From an uncultured Roseburia sp. (GTDB lineage Bacteria > Bacillota > Clostridia > Lachnospirales > Lachnospiraceae): a DNA stretch of 64,000 nucleotides. Positions 18,338-27,588 of this stretch are shown in pieces (the stretch's first letter is position 1; each line of letters opens with the position of its first letter). The DNA lies in the NCBI GenBank assembly GCA_947647505.1, contig CANSKO010000006.1:1-64000 (forward strand), read 5' to 3'. The notes below the pieces were generated by a model. It was not told the DNA's origin and searched no databases. It saw only the letters and a list, made by a program, of their open reading frames with translations. The position numbers were made by a program, and so were the translations under genes.

Positions 18338-20578
18338 ATGAGCATATACGATACATTAAACGAACCGCAGAGACAGGCGGTTTTCCAGACGGAAGGACCG
18401 GTTTTGATTCTTGCGGGAGCCGGGAGCGGGAAGACGCGGGCGCTTACATACAGGACGGCGTATCTGATTGAGGAAAAAGGCGTAGAGCCCTGGCATATTA
18501 TGGCGATTACATTTACGAATAAAGCGGCCGGGGAAATGCGGGAGCGTATTGGCCAGATGGTCGGGTACGGATCGGAAAGCATCTGGGTGACGACGTTTCA
18601 TTCCACCTGCGTCCGCATGCTGAGAAGGTATGCGGATCGGATTGGGTTTGATACAAATTTCTCGATATATGACGCGGACGATCAGAAGACGCTTATGAAG
18701 GAAATTTGCAGACGGCTGGAAATCAATACGAAAATCTACAAGGAAAAAATGTTTTTAAACGCCATTTCGTCTGCGAAGGATGAACTGACCGGGCCGGAAG
18801 CATTTGCAAAAAATGCGGAAGGCGATTATGCAAAGCAGCAGCAGGCGAAGGTGTATCGGGAATATCAGAATGCGTTGAAGAAGAACAATGCGCTGGATTT
18901 TGACGATCTGATTTTTTATGCGGTTCAGCTGCTGCAGACGGATGCGGACGTGCTGGCATATTATCAGGATCGCTTTCGCTATATTATGGTGGATGAATAT
19001 CAGGATACGAATACGGCGCAGTTTCATCTCGTCCGTCTGCTGGCGGGGCGTCATAAGAATCTTTGCGTGGTGGGCGATGACGATCAGTCGATTTATAAAT
19101 TTCGCGGGGCCAATATTTATAATATCCTGAATTTTGAAACCTATTTTCCGGGTGCGGTTGTCATTAAGCTGGAACAGAATTATCGTTCGACGCAAAATAT
19201 TTTAGATGCCGCAAACGGTGTGATTGCCAATAATCGAAGCCGAAAGGAAAAGAAGCTTTGGACGGCGAATGACGCGGGAGAAAAAATCGATTTTCACCAG
19301 TTTGAAACAGCGCAGGAGGAAGCGGATTTTGTAGCAAAAAACATTACGGAAAAGGTATACAGGCAGGGATACCGCTATCAGGACTGCGCTGTTTTATACC
19401 GCACGAATGCGCAGTCCCGGCTGTTTGAAGAGAAGTTCATCGTATCCAATATTCCATATAAAATCATTGGCGGCATCAATTTTTACGCGCGTAAGGAGAT
19501 TCGGGATCTGCTTTCGTATTTGAAAACGATTGACAATGCCAGTGATGATCTTGCGGTACGGCGCATTATCAATGTGCCAAAGCGCGGCATTGGCGCGACG
19601 ACGTTGAACCGGGTACAGGAATACGCCGTTTTGCATGACATCAGCTTTTACGAGGCGCTGAAGCAGGCGGATGAGATTCCTTCGATTGGAAAGGCCGGGG
19701 CAAAAATACGTCCGTTTGTCCTGTTTATTCAGTCTATGCGCAGTAAGCTTGGGCTGGTTCCCCTGCCGGATTTGTTTGAAGAATTGCTGGAGACGACGGG
19801 GTATGCAGCGGAGCTTAAGGCGGAAGGGACGGAAGAGGCGGCGGCGCGGATTGAGAACATCGACGAGCTGATCAGCAAAATCGCTGCTTATGAGGAGACG
19901 GCGGAAGAGGCGACGCTAAGCGGATTTCTGGAAGAGGTGGCTCTGATTGCGGATATCGACAGTCTGGAGGGGGACAGCGATTACGTGGTGTTGATGACGA
20001 TGCACAGCGCGAAGGGGCTGGAATTTTCCAATGTGTATCTTGCCGGGATGGAAGACGGCCTGTTTCCGGGGTATCGGGCGATTGCGTCGGATACGCCGAT
20101 TGAGGATATGGAGGAAGAGCGCAGACTTGCCTATGTGGGGATTACGCGGGCAAAGGAGCATCTTTCCATTACGGCTGCAAGACTGCGGATGCTGCGCGGC
20201 GAGACGCAGTACAATAAGATTTCCCGTTTTGTGAAAGAGATTCCGGAGGCGCTTTTGCAGGAGCGTCTGATGCAGTCAAAAGCGCCTTTGCGCCGCAATG
20301 AAAGGGAAGGGCAGAAGCAGACGTATCAGAAAGCGAAGGAAGCGTTTTATAATAAGCCGATGGCTGCCAGAATCAGCCAGCCGCCGAGAAATTTTGGCAC
20401 GGCTGAGAAAGAAGCTTTGTCGTACCAGACGGGCGACCGGGTGCGCCATATGAAGTTTGGGGAAGGTCTGGTGACGCAGATTATCGAGGGCGGCAGGGAT
20501 TACGAGGTGACGGTGGAATTCGACGCCGCCGGCACGAAAAAGATGTTTGCCGCGTTTGCAAAATTAAAAAAAGTATAA
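18338..20578 (+). CDS. pcrA: UvrD/PcrA-type DNA helicase
   Basis: Superfamily 1A 3'-5' helicase of 746 residues, acting in repair and in clearing recombination intermediates. Motif I is AGAGSGKTRAL, motif Ia ITFTNKAAGEM, motif II VDEYQDTN, motif III VVGDDDQSIYKFRGA, motif IV EQNYRST, and motif V/VI includes TMHSAKGLEF and RRLAYVGITRA. The C-terminal 70 residues carry the Tudor-like PcrA tail (GDRVRHMKFGEGLVTQI). Length and order match PcrA. The ATG has an AGGAGAGG ribosome site and its own promoter. Confidence 0.95.
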   Translation: MSIYDTLNEPQRQAVFQTEGPVLILAGAGSGKTRALTYRTAYLIEEKGVEPWHIMAITFTNKAAGEMRERIGQMVGYGSESIWVTTFHSTCVRMLRRYADRIGFDTNFSIYDADDQKTLMKEICRRLEINTKIYKEKMFLNAISSAKDELTGPEAFAKNAEGDYAKQQQAKVYREYQNALKKNNALDFDDLIFYAVQLLQTDADVLAYYQDRFRYIMVDEYQDTNTAQFHLVRLLAGRHKNLCVVGDDDQSIYKFRGANIYNILNFETYFPGAVVIKLEQNYRSTQNILDAANGVIANNRSRKEKKLWTANDAGEKIDFHQFETAQEEADFVAKNITEKVYRQGYRYQDCAVLYRTNAQSRLFEEKFIVSNIPYKIIGGINFYARKEIRDLLSYLKTIDNASDDLAVRRIINVPKRGIGATTLNRVQEYAVLHDISFYEALKQADEIPSIGKAGAKIRPFVLFIQSMRSKLGLVPLPDLFEELLETTGYAAELKAEGTEEAAARIENIDELISKIAAYEETAEEATLSGFLEEVALIADIDSLEGDSDYVVLMTMHSAKGLEFSNVYLAGMEDGLFPGYRAIASDTPIEDMEEERRLAYVGITRAKEHLSITAARLRMLRGETQYNKISRFVKEIPEALLQERLMQSKAPLRRNEREGQKQTYQKAKEAFYNKPMAARISQPPRNFGTAEKEALSYQTGDRVRHMKFGEGLVTQIIEGGRDYEVTVEFDAAGTKKMFAAFAKLKKV

Positions 20579-20604
20579 AAATTTCAGAAAATGTAATTTT
20601 TTAT

Positions 20605-20632
20605 TTGTGAATAGGAAAAGATATGTTATAAT
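20605..20632 (+). promoter_or_regulatory. Promoter of the small acidic membrane-protein gene
   Basis: TTGTGA at 20605-20610, a 16-bp spacer and TATAAT at 20627-20632, about 110 bp before the start at 20745. Confidence 0.6.
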
Positions 20633-20744
20633 ATAGATTATGAGATGCCGGACGGCAGAACGCGATAGAAGATGCGCGGCATTGGGTCATGCGAAATGGG
20701 GAAGTCAGGGATTTCCTTAGAATAATCAAAAAGGAGTGGAAAGC

Positions 20745-21005
20745 ATGAATAAAGTAGATGATTTTTTAACGATGACGAAGCTGAACGATCTGTTGAAGAA
20801 AAAGAATGACGATGAGAAGAAAGCGACGAAGATTGTCTGGGTATTTGCGATACTTGGAATTGTTGCAGCGATTGCGGCGGCGGCATACGGCCTCTATCGT
20901 TTCTTTACGCCGGATTATCTGGATGATTTTGAAGATGATCTGGACGATGAACTGGAAGACGATTTCTTTGATGACGACGACGATGAGGAAGCAAGCGATA
21001 AATAA
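20745..21005 (+). CDS. Small single-pass membrane protein with acidic tail
   Basis: An 86-residue protein with a Lys/Asp-rich front (KLNDLLKKKNDDEKK), one membrane helix around residues 32-53 (VWVFAILGIVAAIAAAAYGL) and a C-terminal stretch of almost pure Asp/Glu. The ATG follows AAGGAGTGG, so the upstream in-frame GTG is not needed. I recognise no named family; similar small proteins are common in Clostridia. It has its own promoter and terminator, so it is an independent unit. Confidence 0.7.
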   Translation: MNKVDDFLTMTKLNDLLKKKNDDEKKATKIVWVFAILGIVAAIAAAAYGLYRFFTPDYLDDFEDDLDDELEDDFFDDDDDEEASDK

Positions 21006-21069
21006 TTGGACAGTGAAATGCAGCAAAGCGTGCGAATTGCAGACGGGAATGTCCGGGCACGCGGCAGAA

Positions 21070-21097
21070 AGGATCGCCATAAGGCGGTCCTTTTTTT
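21070..21097 (+). terminator. Rho-independent terminator
   Basis: GGATCGCC pairs with GGCGGTCC around an ATAA loop, followed by T7. Confidence 0.85.
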
Positions 21098-21116
21098 CGG
21101 AAAGGAATGAAGCGGG

Positions 21117-22532
21117 ATGAAAAAAGGACAGATACTGGAAGGCATTGTGAAAAAAACGGAATTTCCGAATAAGGGAATTGTCATTACGGAAGAAGGAAAA
21201 AGGGTTGTGGTGAAGCATGCAATCTGCGGACAGAAGATTTCTTTTGCCGTCAAAAAAGTCCGCCGGGGAGCCGGCGAGGGAAGGCTGCTTGAAGTGCTGG
21301 AAAAGTCGCCGCATGAGCTGGAGGAGGCTTCCTGCGTGCATTTTGCGGACTGTGGCGGCTGCGCGTATCAGAATCTGAGCTATGAAAGCCAGCTAAAGCT
21401 GAAGGAAGCGCAGGTACGGGAGCTTTTAGCGCCTGTTCTGGCAGAGGGCGGCAGAGAGTTTGATGCGGTATTTGAAGGGATTTTGGGCAGTCCCCGGCAG
21501 TTTGCGTACCGGAATAAAATGGAGTTTTCATTTGGCGATGCGCAGAAGGACGGGCCGCTTGCGCTTGGCATGCATAAGAGAGGCAGCTTTTATGATATTG
21601 TGAATGTAGAGCATTGCCAGATTGTGGACGAGGATTTTCGTAAGATTATGGCGTATGTCAGGGATTTTTTTGCCGGAAAAGAAGTTTCTTTTTATCATAA
21701 GCTGCGGCACGAGGGGTATCTTCGGCATTTGCTGGTGCGTAAAGCGGCAAAAACGGGGGAGATTCTGACGGATCTTGTGACAAGCTCGCAGATTGACGCT
21801 GACAGGGAGCGCGCGCTGTTACAGGAGATGGCGGCGGGGATTTTAAAGCTTCCGCTTGCCGGAAACGTGGTTGGCATATTACATACGAAAAATGACAGCC
21901 TTGCTGACGTCATTCGGGATGACGGAACGGAGATTTTGTCCGGACAGGATTTTTTTTATGAGGAAATTTTGGGGCTGCAGTTTAAAATTACGCCGTTTTC
22001 TTTTTTTCAGACGAATTCTCTGGGAGCGGAGACGCTGTATGAGACGGCGCGGGAATTTATTGGCGATTCGCTTGCTGCTTCCGGCAGACGCGCGACGGTT
22101 TATGATTTGTACAGCGGGACGGGAACGATCGCGCAGATGCTTTCCGCCTCGGCGGGGAAGGTGATTGGCGTGGAGATTGTGGAAGAAGCGGTAGAAGCGG
22201 CGCGGGAAAATGCAGGGCGAAACGGGATTTCAAACTGTACCTTTCTTGCGGGCGATGTGTTAAAGGCAATCGATGAGATTGCGGATGCGCCGGATTTTAT
22301 TGTTTTAGATCCGCCGCGGGAGGGGATTCACCCGAAGGCGTTAAAGAAGATTGGAATGTTTGAAAGGGCGCGTGAGATGGTGTATATTTCGTGCAAGCCG
22401 ACGAGTTTGGCGCGGGATCTGCTGGAGCTGCAAAAGTATGGATACCGGGTGGAGCGTGTGCGGTGCGTGGATATGTTTCCGGGGACGGTGCATATAGAAT
22501 GTGTGGTGGGAATGCGGAGGGAACATATCTAG
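21117..22532 (+). CDS. rlmD: 23S rRNA (uracil-C5)-methyltransferase, RlmD/RumA type, with altered C-terminus
   Basis: TrmA-family enzyme of 471 residues that methylates a uracil of 23S rRNA. A TRAM-like N-terminus is followed by the Fe-S cysteines (CVHFADCGGC and a later Cys in VEHCQIVDE), the SAM loop YDLYSGTGTIAQML, the LDPPREGIHPKAL motif, and the nucleophile Cys in VYISCKPTSLARDL. The usual family ending HVECVVLM is here HIECVV followed by GMRREHI. That change falls exactly where a repeated segment begins (22,491), so the last codons appear to come from an integrated element. The enzyme should still work, because all catalytic parts lie upstream. Confidence 0.93.
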   Translation: MKKGQILEGIVKKTEFPNKGIVITEEGKRVVVKHAICGQKISFAVKKVRRGAGEGRLLEVLEKSPHELEEASCVHFADCGGCAYQNLSYESQLKLKEAQVRELLAPVLAEGGREFDAVFEGILGSPRQFAYRNKMEFSFGDAQKDGPLALGMHKRGSFYDIVNVEHCQIVDEDFRKIMAYVRDFFAGKEVSFYHKLRHEGYLRHLLVRKAAKTGEILTDLVTSSQIDADRERALLQEMAAGILKLPLAGNVVGILHTKNDSLADVIRDDGTEILSGQDFFYEEILGLQFKITPFSFFQTNSLGAETLYETAREFIGDSLAASGRRATVYDLYSGTGTIAQMLSASAGKVIGVEIVEEAVEAARENAGRNGISNCTFLAGDVLKAIDEIADAPDFIVLDPPREGIHPKALKKIGMFERAREMVYISCKPTSLARDLLELQKYGYRVERVRCVDMFPGTVHIECVVGMRREHI

Positions 22533-22668
22533 AAGCGCTTTGTTTTCGGCAGTTTTATAAGAATTTTGCGTTTGTGGAAGATAAAGTTGGGAAGCGGAAA
22601 AAGAGGATAGGGAAGTATTTTGAGGTTTCAGTGGTGGTTGATGTGGGGTGTGGGGATATAAGAAAATA
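22491..22668 (+). repeat. rlmD-end repeat, copy 1 (attL-like)
   Basis: Begins CATATAGAATGTGTGGTGGG inside the last codons of rlmD. The first 92 bases are identical to copy 2 at 28,680-28,771; the rest, to about 22,650, is similar but diverged. The three copies are in the same orientation and border two blocks of foreign genes. This is what successive site-specific insertions into rlmD would leave. Confidence 0.8.
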
Positions 22669-22691
22669 ATAAGCCTTTTTAAGTTTCATTT

Positions 22692-22754
22692 CCCGCAGCA
22701 AGTTACAAATAATCTAAGTGAAGAAGAAATGATTGTTTTGTTACCTGCGGCGGG
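22692..22754 (+). repeat. Imperfect inverted repeat in the leader of the NTPase gene
   Basis: CCCGCAGCAAGTTACAA (22692-22708) and TTGTTACCTGCGGCGGG (22738-22754) are inverted copies with three mismatches, about 30 bp apart and 32 bp before the NTPase start. It could be an operator or an RNA hairpin. No T run follows, so a simple terminator is unlikely. Confidence 0.5.
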
Positions 22755-22785
22755 GAATTTATTTATATATTTAAGGAGGGATTTT

Positions 22786-25700
22786 ATGATACCAGAAACA
22801 TCTGTAGATTGGAAAGCATTTGAATATAAATACTCAAATAATCCACAGAGGGCATTTGAGAATCTTGCCTACTGTTTGTTTTGTTATGAATTTAACCAGA
22901 AAAATGGTATTTTTCGTTATTTTAATCAGCCCCACATAGAAACAAACCCTATTCAAGTGGATGAGCAACTTATAGGTTTTCAAGCAAAATATTATGCAGA
23001 TAGTGTTTCCATGTCCGGTAAAGAAAAAGATTTGAAAGAAGCTGTAGAGGGGGCTGCAAGATCGTATCCTGGAATTACGACGCTATATTTTTATATAAGT
23101 AGAGAGTTTTCTCCAAGTTCAAAAAAAGATATGATAGAACCATCCTACAAAATTAATGTAGAAAAAGCAGCACAAAATCTTAAGATAAAAATTGAGTGGC
23201 GTGTAAGAAGTAATATGGAAGCGCAGCTTATGCAAGATAGTCGGCTTACCATCTGCAGGAATGTATTTTTTCAGACAGATTCTGCTGTGCAGTCATGTTG
23301 TGAAAATCTTGATAAACACAAGGCAGATTTATTTGGAAATATTAATACAAGTATGGTTTACAAAGAGAATGAGATTATTTTAGACCATAATATGTTAGAT
23401 ATTGAAAGTTTTCTTGTTTCGGATAATCAGATTTTGATTGTAGATGGAGAGGCGGGGTCTGGAAAGTCTGCATTGATTAAAAGAGTGATAGAAAACTTTA
23501 GTGATGAAACGGCATTTCTTGCATTTAGAAGTATAGATATGGATGTGGATGATAAACTGAGGTTTTTAAGCTTGCACGGAGTATTGAAAATTGATGAAGT
23601 GCTCGGTGTTTATAAAGATGCAGATTTCCGCATTGTATATATTGATGCGGTAGAGAAATATTTTTCTATGGAAAATCAGCAGACATTTGAAGAACTTCTA
23701 CAGATTTTTATAAAAGCGGGATGGAAATTGATTTTTACAATTAGAGCAACATATAAAGAATCATTTCATAATAGTTTGTTAAACAAGGTTAAGGTTCAGC
23801 AATATCATGTAGTCCCAATACATTACAATAAACTTTTAGAATTGTCTGATACATATGGTTTCGTATTTCCAGAAGATAAAAAGCTTTTGGACTTGCTTGG
23901 AGCGCCGTTTTATCTGAATTTGTATCTTTCACTGGATGATTTGGAAGACGAAACGAGTGTTATACTTAACAGAGAAATTTTTGAAAACAAAATATGGGAG
24001 GATATTATACGAAATAATAGAAAACGCAAAAATAATATGCCAACCAGAAGAGAAAATGTTCTTTTATTCATTACAATGGAAATGTTGAAAAATGAGAATT
24101 ATCAGTATGAAATACAGTCCAATGATGACCATGATGCATTTGGAGATTTAGAGAAGGCAGGAATATTAAATCAGACGAATGATGCCAGAAAATATTATTA
24201 TAGCCATGATGTATATGAGGAATTAGCTGCAAATCATATTTTCACACAGCAGTATAATATGAATAGTGGAGCCGACAAATTTTTTGCAAAATTCAGGACA
24301 TCTCTTCGGGTTAGAAAATTGTTCCGGGGATGGTTGACATATTTTGTGACTACAGATGGACATAAGGATATTATTTTTAAGATTCTTAAATGTGAAGAGG
24401 TTGATAAGATATGGAAAGAAGAGGTTCTTCTGACGGTAATCACAAAAGAACATCTTAAAGACATATATTACAGAATTATATCTGACATGGCTGATGGTAA
24501 TTACGCAATGTTAAAAAGGATTGCGTTTCTGATTAATATATGCTGCCGTGTAGCAGAACATAGAGAAATATATTTCAATCGTGGAAGTCTTATGCCATTT
24601 CGATTGTCGAAGCCTTCTGGATATGCATGGAAAGAATTATTTATGTATATTTTGGCCCATAAAGAATCAATATGTTGGGACAAGGAAATGGCTTCTGTTG
24701 TAATTGAGGTTCTGGATTCATGGACAAAGCATATTGAAAATAAGAAAGAAGAAAATACAGCACTTGCAGGGAAAATAGGATTATTTTTATTAGAATACAT
24801 ATCAAATGATAAAGATTTAAGATATGAATTAAAGGATGAAAAGATTGATAAATTGCAAGATATTTTGTGTAATTCTGCGTGGATGATTAAGGACGAGCTA
24901 AGCGATATTTTTCAAACTGTTTTAGATGCTTCGAAAGGCGATGATGTAGATGCTTGCTATGCTAAAATAAATTCAAATGTTTATAGAATGTATAGTGAGT
25001 TGGCAGAGCGTGCGGTAACAGACATTTATCATTATGGACAAATACCCTTTGCGATGCCTGAAATGACAATTAGATTGATGGAAACAATGTGGATTAGTCA
25101 GGGTCAATTACCTGTTTATCGAAGTATAGATATAGATAGCTATTTTGGAATTGATTCACATCTGTCGAATAAATATTATCCGGCAAGTGCGTATAAAACG
25201 CCGATAATAAATTTACTGCAAAATAATCAGGATGCGGCAATTGATTTTTTGATTTGTTTTTGCAATAAGGCAGGCGAAAATTATTTAAAGTCAAATTTGA
25301 ATATAGATTATAAAGAATGCATGAAAATCATGATTTATGTGAAAGGACAGGTGATAGAACAGACAGTATCTGATCGTCTTTGGAAAATGTATAGAGGAAC
25401 GCATGTGGGTTCAGATCTTCTTGTCAGTTTGTTGATGGGATTTGAAACATGGCTTCTTAATGTGGTAAAAAATTCTGATGCTAATGTGGTAATAGATTTT
25501 TGTAGAGATATATTAATAAAATCTGAAAATGTTATGTTGACAGCAGTTATTGTAAGTATTGCTGAAGCGTATCCAGAGAAAATGATTGATATTGTTTGTG
25601 ATTTCCTTAAAACAAAAGAGATATTTCACTTTGATTCAGATCGATTTGTATCCGAACGACAGGCATCATTTTTGTTGCATGGAGATAATATTTTTGAAGA

Positions 25701-27570
25701 GGAACGGAGAGAAGCTAATAAACTTCCACATAGACAAAAAAGGTTAGAGGACATTATTCTTCAATACCAGACGGACAAAAACGAAATATCTGAGGAAGAA
25801 TACAGTGTGCAGTTACAAAAAATTTATAAGGCTATTGATGATGCGACAAAGGATGTTGATACATGGCAAACATCAGATAAATATGCATATTATAGAATGG
25901 ATTTGCGTCAGTACAAAAAAGTGGTTAATGTTGAACCCGATGGCAAAGGAAATAATATGTGCATGGTGATGCCTGATTTTACCGAAGATATGGAGGAATT
26001 AAGTAAAGAAAGCAGAGAGGTAAGCGATTATCATTTTCAATATATGGATTTACAGTTATGGAGTGATTACAAATTTAACGGGAATGAGAAGTTTAAGGAA
26101 TATGATAAATATGCCAATATTTCAATTGTATTGAAAGAATTGAGCGAACTGTGGGAATTCCTATGCAATTATAACAGCAAGAGTAATTCGGAATCTAAGG
26201 ATCAGTCGTTCCTCTTTCATCGGTATCTTTCAATTGTTCCATATACATGTACAGTATTGCTTAGAGATTTTGAAAATGATTTGACAGATGGATACAGGAA
26301 TTTATGCAAGGATATTATTTTTGAATTTGGATATTTGTTTTCAGAAATATCAGATTATGAATTTGGACAAACTGGAAATGGGATAGAGGCGATTGCGCTT
26401 GGGCTTATATTATTAATAAATGGACAAAACACAAAAACAGCAGACAATGAAAATCCACTATACTTGCTCTTAAAACTGGTACTTAAAGACTGGAGTGATG
26501 ACAGCCGCATTATAAAACAGGTTGCGAATGCTATTTGGAAACAGAGTCCAACTGATGGATGGAAACTTGTTTATATTTTTTCTTTGCTTGTTGATGAGTA
26601 CGAAATACAAATTATGAAACACAGAGAACTTTCTCTTGATGATTTTTTGGAAAGCTATCAACATAATATAGAACAGGTTTTAATGAAAGATTCTATTGGT
26701 CTAGCTGATATTGATTTTACAAGGTTAAGTGGAGCGGTGACTTTTGTTGTCATATCATTTGTTTCTGTAGATATGAAAGAGGCATTTAAGATTGTTGAAA
26801 TGACGAAAGATAAAACAATAAAAGTGACATTTGGCAAAAAATATGATGGGAAAGAAGAACCAAGAAATCTCATAGGCTATACATTGAATTTCATTGTTTG
26901 GTTTGCAGATGTACTGTTATATTGTGATGATTTAGAAAGAAAAGTTATGATTGAGTCTTTTATGGAAAGGGCAGATATCGTCACAAATGAGAATGTAAGA
27001 GAACTATTAAAATGGCTTATTATAGATCAGGAGGTTTATAGAAAAAAAAATGAATTTTGGAATATATGGGAGCTTATGAAACCAAAGATGATTGAACTTG
27101 GTAATAAAGGAATGCGTGATTATTATACGAACAGCAATGTACCTTTTGGAGAGGATAGGGTTATTGTAACGTATCTGTTTGCAAATACTTCTTGGCGGAA
27201 AGATGTTCATAAATGTGATTTGTTTTCCAAGGAAAGGGCTGCATTTTTTACGGATTTTGTTGAAAAATCAAGAAGCGTTAAAGCGGTGTTTTATGCGTTG
27301 GCTAAGCTGCTGAATACAGTTGGGATGGAAACTTATAATGAGATTGGAATTGAGTGGATATATAAACTGATTATGAAAGACTCAGAATGCAGGGTACAGT
27401 TTTATGACTATACACTATATTATCTTGAGGAATATATTGGAAGTTTTGTGGTACATCATAGAACAGAGTTTAGGGAGAACACGGGGCTTTTACAGAAGAT
27501 ACAGGCTGTATTAGAATATTTGATAAATCAAGGTTCTCAGATAGCGTATTTTTTGGGAGAAGAAATATGA
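22786..27570 (+). CDS. Giant nuclease-like/P-loop NTPase, STAND-like defence candidate
   Basis: Protein of 1594 residues. Residues 20-120 resemble a PD-(D/E)XK (Mrr/Cap4-like) nuclease: RAFENLAYCLFCYEF, then Glu52 in IETNP and an FQAKYY strand with Gln66-x-Lys68. A P-loop follows at 221-228 (GEAGSGKS), with a Walker-B-like strand VYIDAVEKYF (Asp287) and a probable sensor arginine in IFTIRATYK. The remaining 1150 residues are alpha-helical with no membrane segment. Nuclease, single NTPase and long helical sensor is the layout of STAND/Avs antiphage proteins, but no close member is identified. The start at 22786 follows TAAGGAGGG; upstream in-frame codons are rejected. It is AT-rich, forms an operon with rhuM, and is bounded by att-like repeats. 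Confidence 0.8.
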   Translation: MIPETSVDWKAFEYKYSNNPQRAFENLAYCLFCYEFNQKNGIFRYFNQPHIETNPIQVDEQLIGFQAKYYADSVSMSGKEKDLKEAVEGAARSYPGITTLYFYISREFSPSSKKDMIEPSYKINVEKAAQNLKIKIEWRVRSNMEAQLMQDSRLTICRNVFFQTDSAVQSCCENLDKHKADLFGNINTSMVYKENEIILDHNMLDIESFLVSDNQILIVDGEAGSGKSALIKRVIENFSDETAFLAFRSIDMDVDDKLRFLSLHGVLKIDEVLGVYKDADFRIVYIDAVEKYFSMENQQTFEELLQIFIKAGWKLIFTIRATYKESFHNSLLNKVKVQQYHVVPIHYNKLLELSDTYGFVFPEDKKLLDLLGAPFYLNLYLSLDDLEDETSVILNREIFENKIWEDIIRNNRKRKNNMPTRRENVLLFITMEMLKNENYQYEIQSNDDHDAFGDLEKAGILNQTNDARKYYYSHDVYEELAANHIFTQQYNMNSGADKFFAKFRTSLRVRKLFRGWLTYFVTTDGHKDIIFKILKCEEVDKIWKEEVLLTVITKEHLKDIYYRIISDMADGNYAMLKRIAFLINICCRVAEHREIYFNRGSLMPFRLSKPSGYAWKELFMYILAHKESICWDKEMASVVIEVLDSWTKHIENKKEENTALAGKIGLFLLEYISNDKDLRYELKDEKIDKLQDILCNSAWMIKDELSDIFQTVLDASKGDDVDACYAKINSNVYRMYSELAERAVTDIYHYGQIPFAMPEMTIRLMETMWISQGQLPVYRSIDIDSYFGIDSHLSNKYYPASAYKTPIINLLQNNQDAAIDFLICFCNKAGENYLKSNLNIDYKECMKIMIYVKGQVIEQTVSDRLWKMYRGTHVGSDLLVSLLMGFETWLLNVVKNSDANVVIDFCRDILIKSENVMLTAVIVSIAEAYPEKMIDIVCDFLKTKEIFHFDSDRFVSERQASFLLHGDNIFEEERREANKLPHRQKRLEDIILQYQTDKNEISEEEYSVQLQKIYKAIDDATKDVDTWQTSDKYAYYRMDLRQYKKVVNVEPDGKGNNMCMVMPDFTEDMEELSKESREVSDYHFQYMDLQLWSDYKFNGNEKFKEYDKYANISIVLKELSELWEFLCNYNSKSNSESKDQSFLFHRYLSIVPYTCTVLLRDFENDLTDGYRNLCKDIIFEFGYLFSEISDYEFGQTGNGIEAIALGLILLINGQNTKTADNENPLYLLLKLVLKDWSDDSRIIKQVANAIWKQSPTDGWKLVYIFSLLVDEYEIQIMKHRELSLDDFLESYQHNIEQVLMKDSIGLADIDFTRLSGAVTFVVISFVSVDMKEAFKIVEMTKDKTIKVTFGKKYDGKEEPRNLIGYTLNFIVWFADVLLYCDDLERKVMIESFMERADIVTNENVRELLKWLIIDQEVYRKKNEFWNIWELMKPKMIELGNKGMRDYYTNSNVPFGEDRVIVTYLFANTSWRKDVHKCDLFSKERAAFFTDFVEKSRSVKAVFYALAKLLNTVGMETYNEIGIEWIYKLIMKDSECRVQFYDYTLYYLEEYIGSFVVHHRTEFRENTGLLQKIQAVLEYLINQGSQIAYFLGEEI

Positions 27571-27588
27571 TTGGGAAGGAGTGGAATT

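Noticed and set aside
22391-22669. Open frame across the rlmD end that matches a frame at 28,622-28,864 (both contain YRMCGGNAEG)
   Set aside because: The similarity follows from the DNA repeat itself. Neither copy has a ribosome site, and in copy 1 it is an off-frame shadow of rlmD.
22786-27570. Identification of the giant protein as a type I restriction HsdR or a Mrr enzyme
   Set aside because: Only one P-loop module and no SF2 helicase motif set (no DEAD/DESH box or QxxGRGxR) are visible, and the size and helical C-terminus do not fit.
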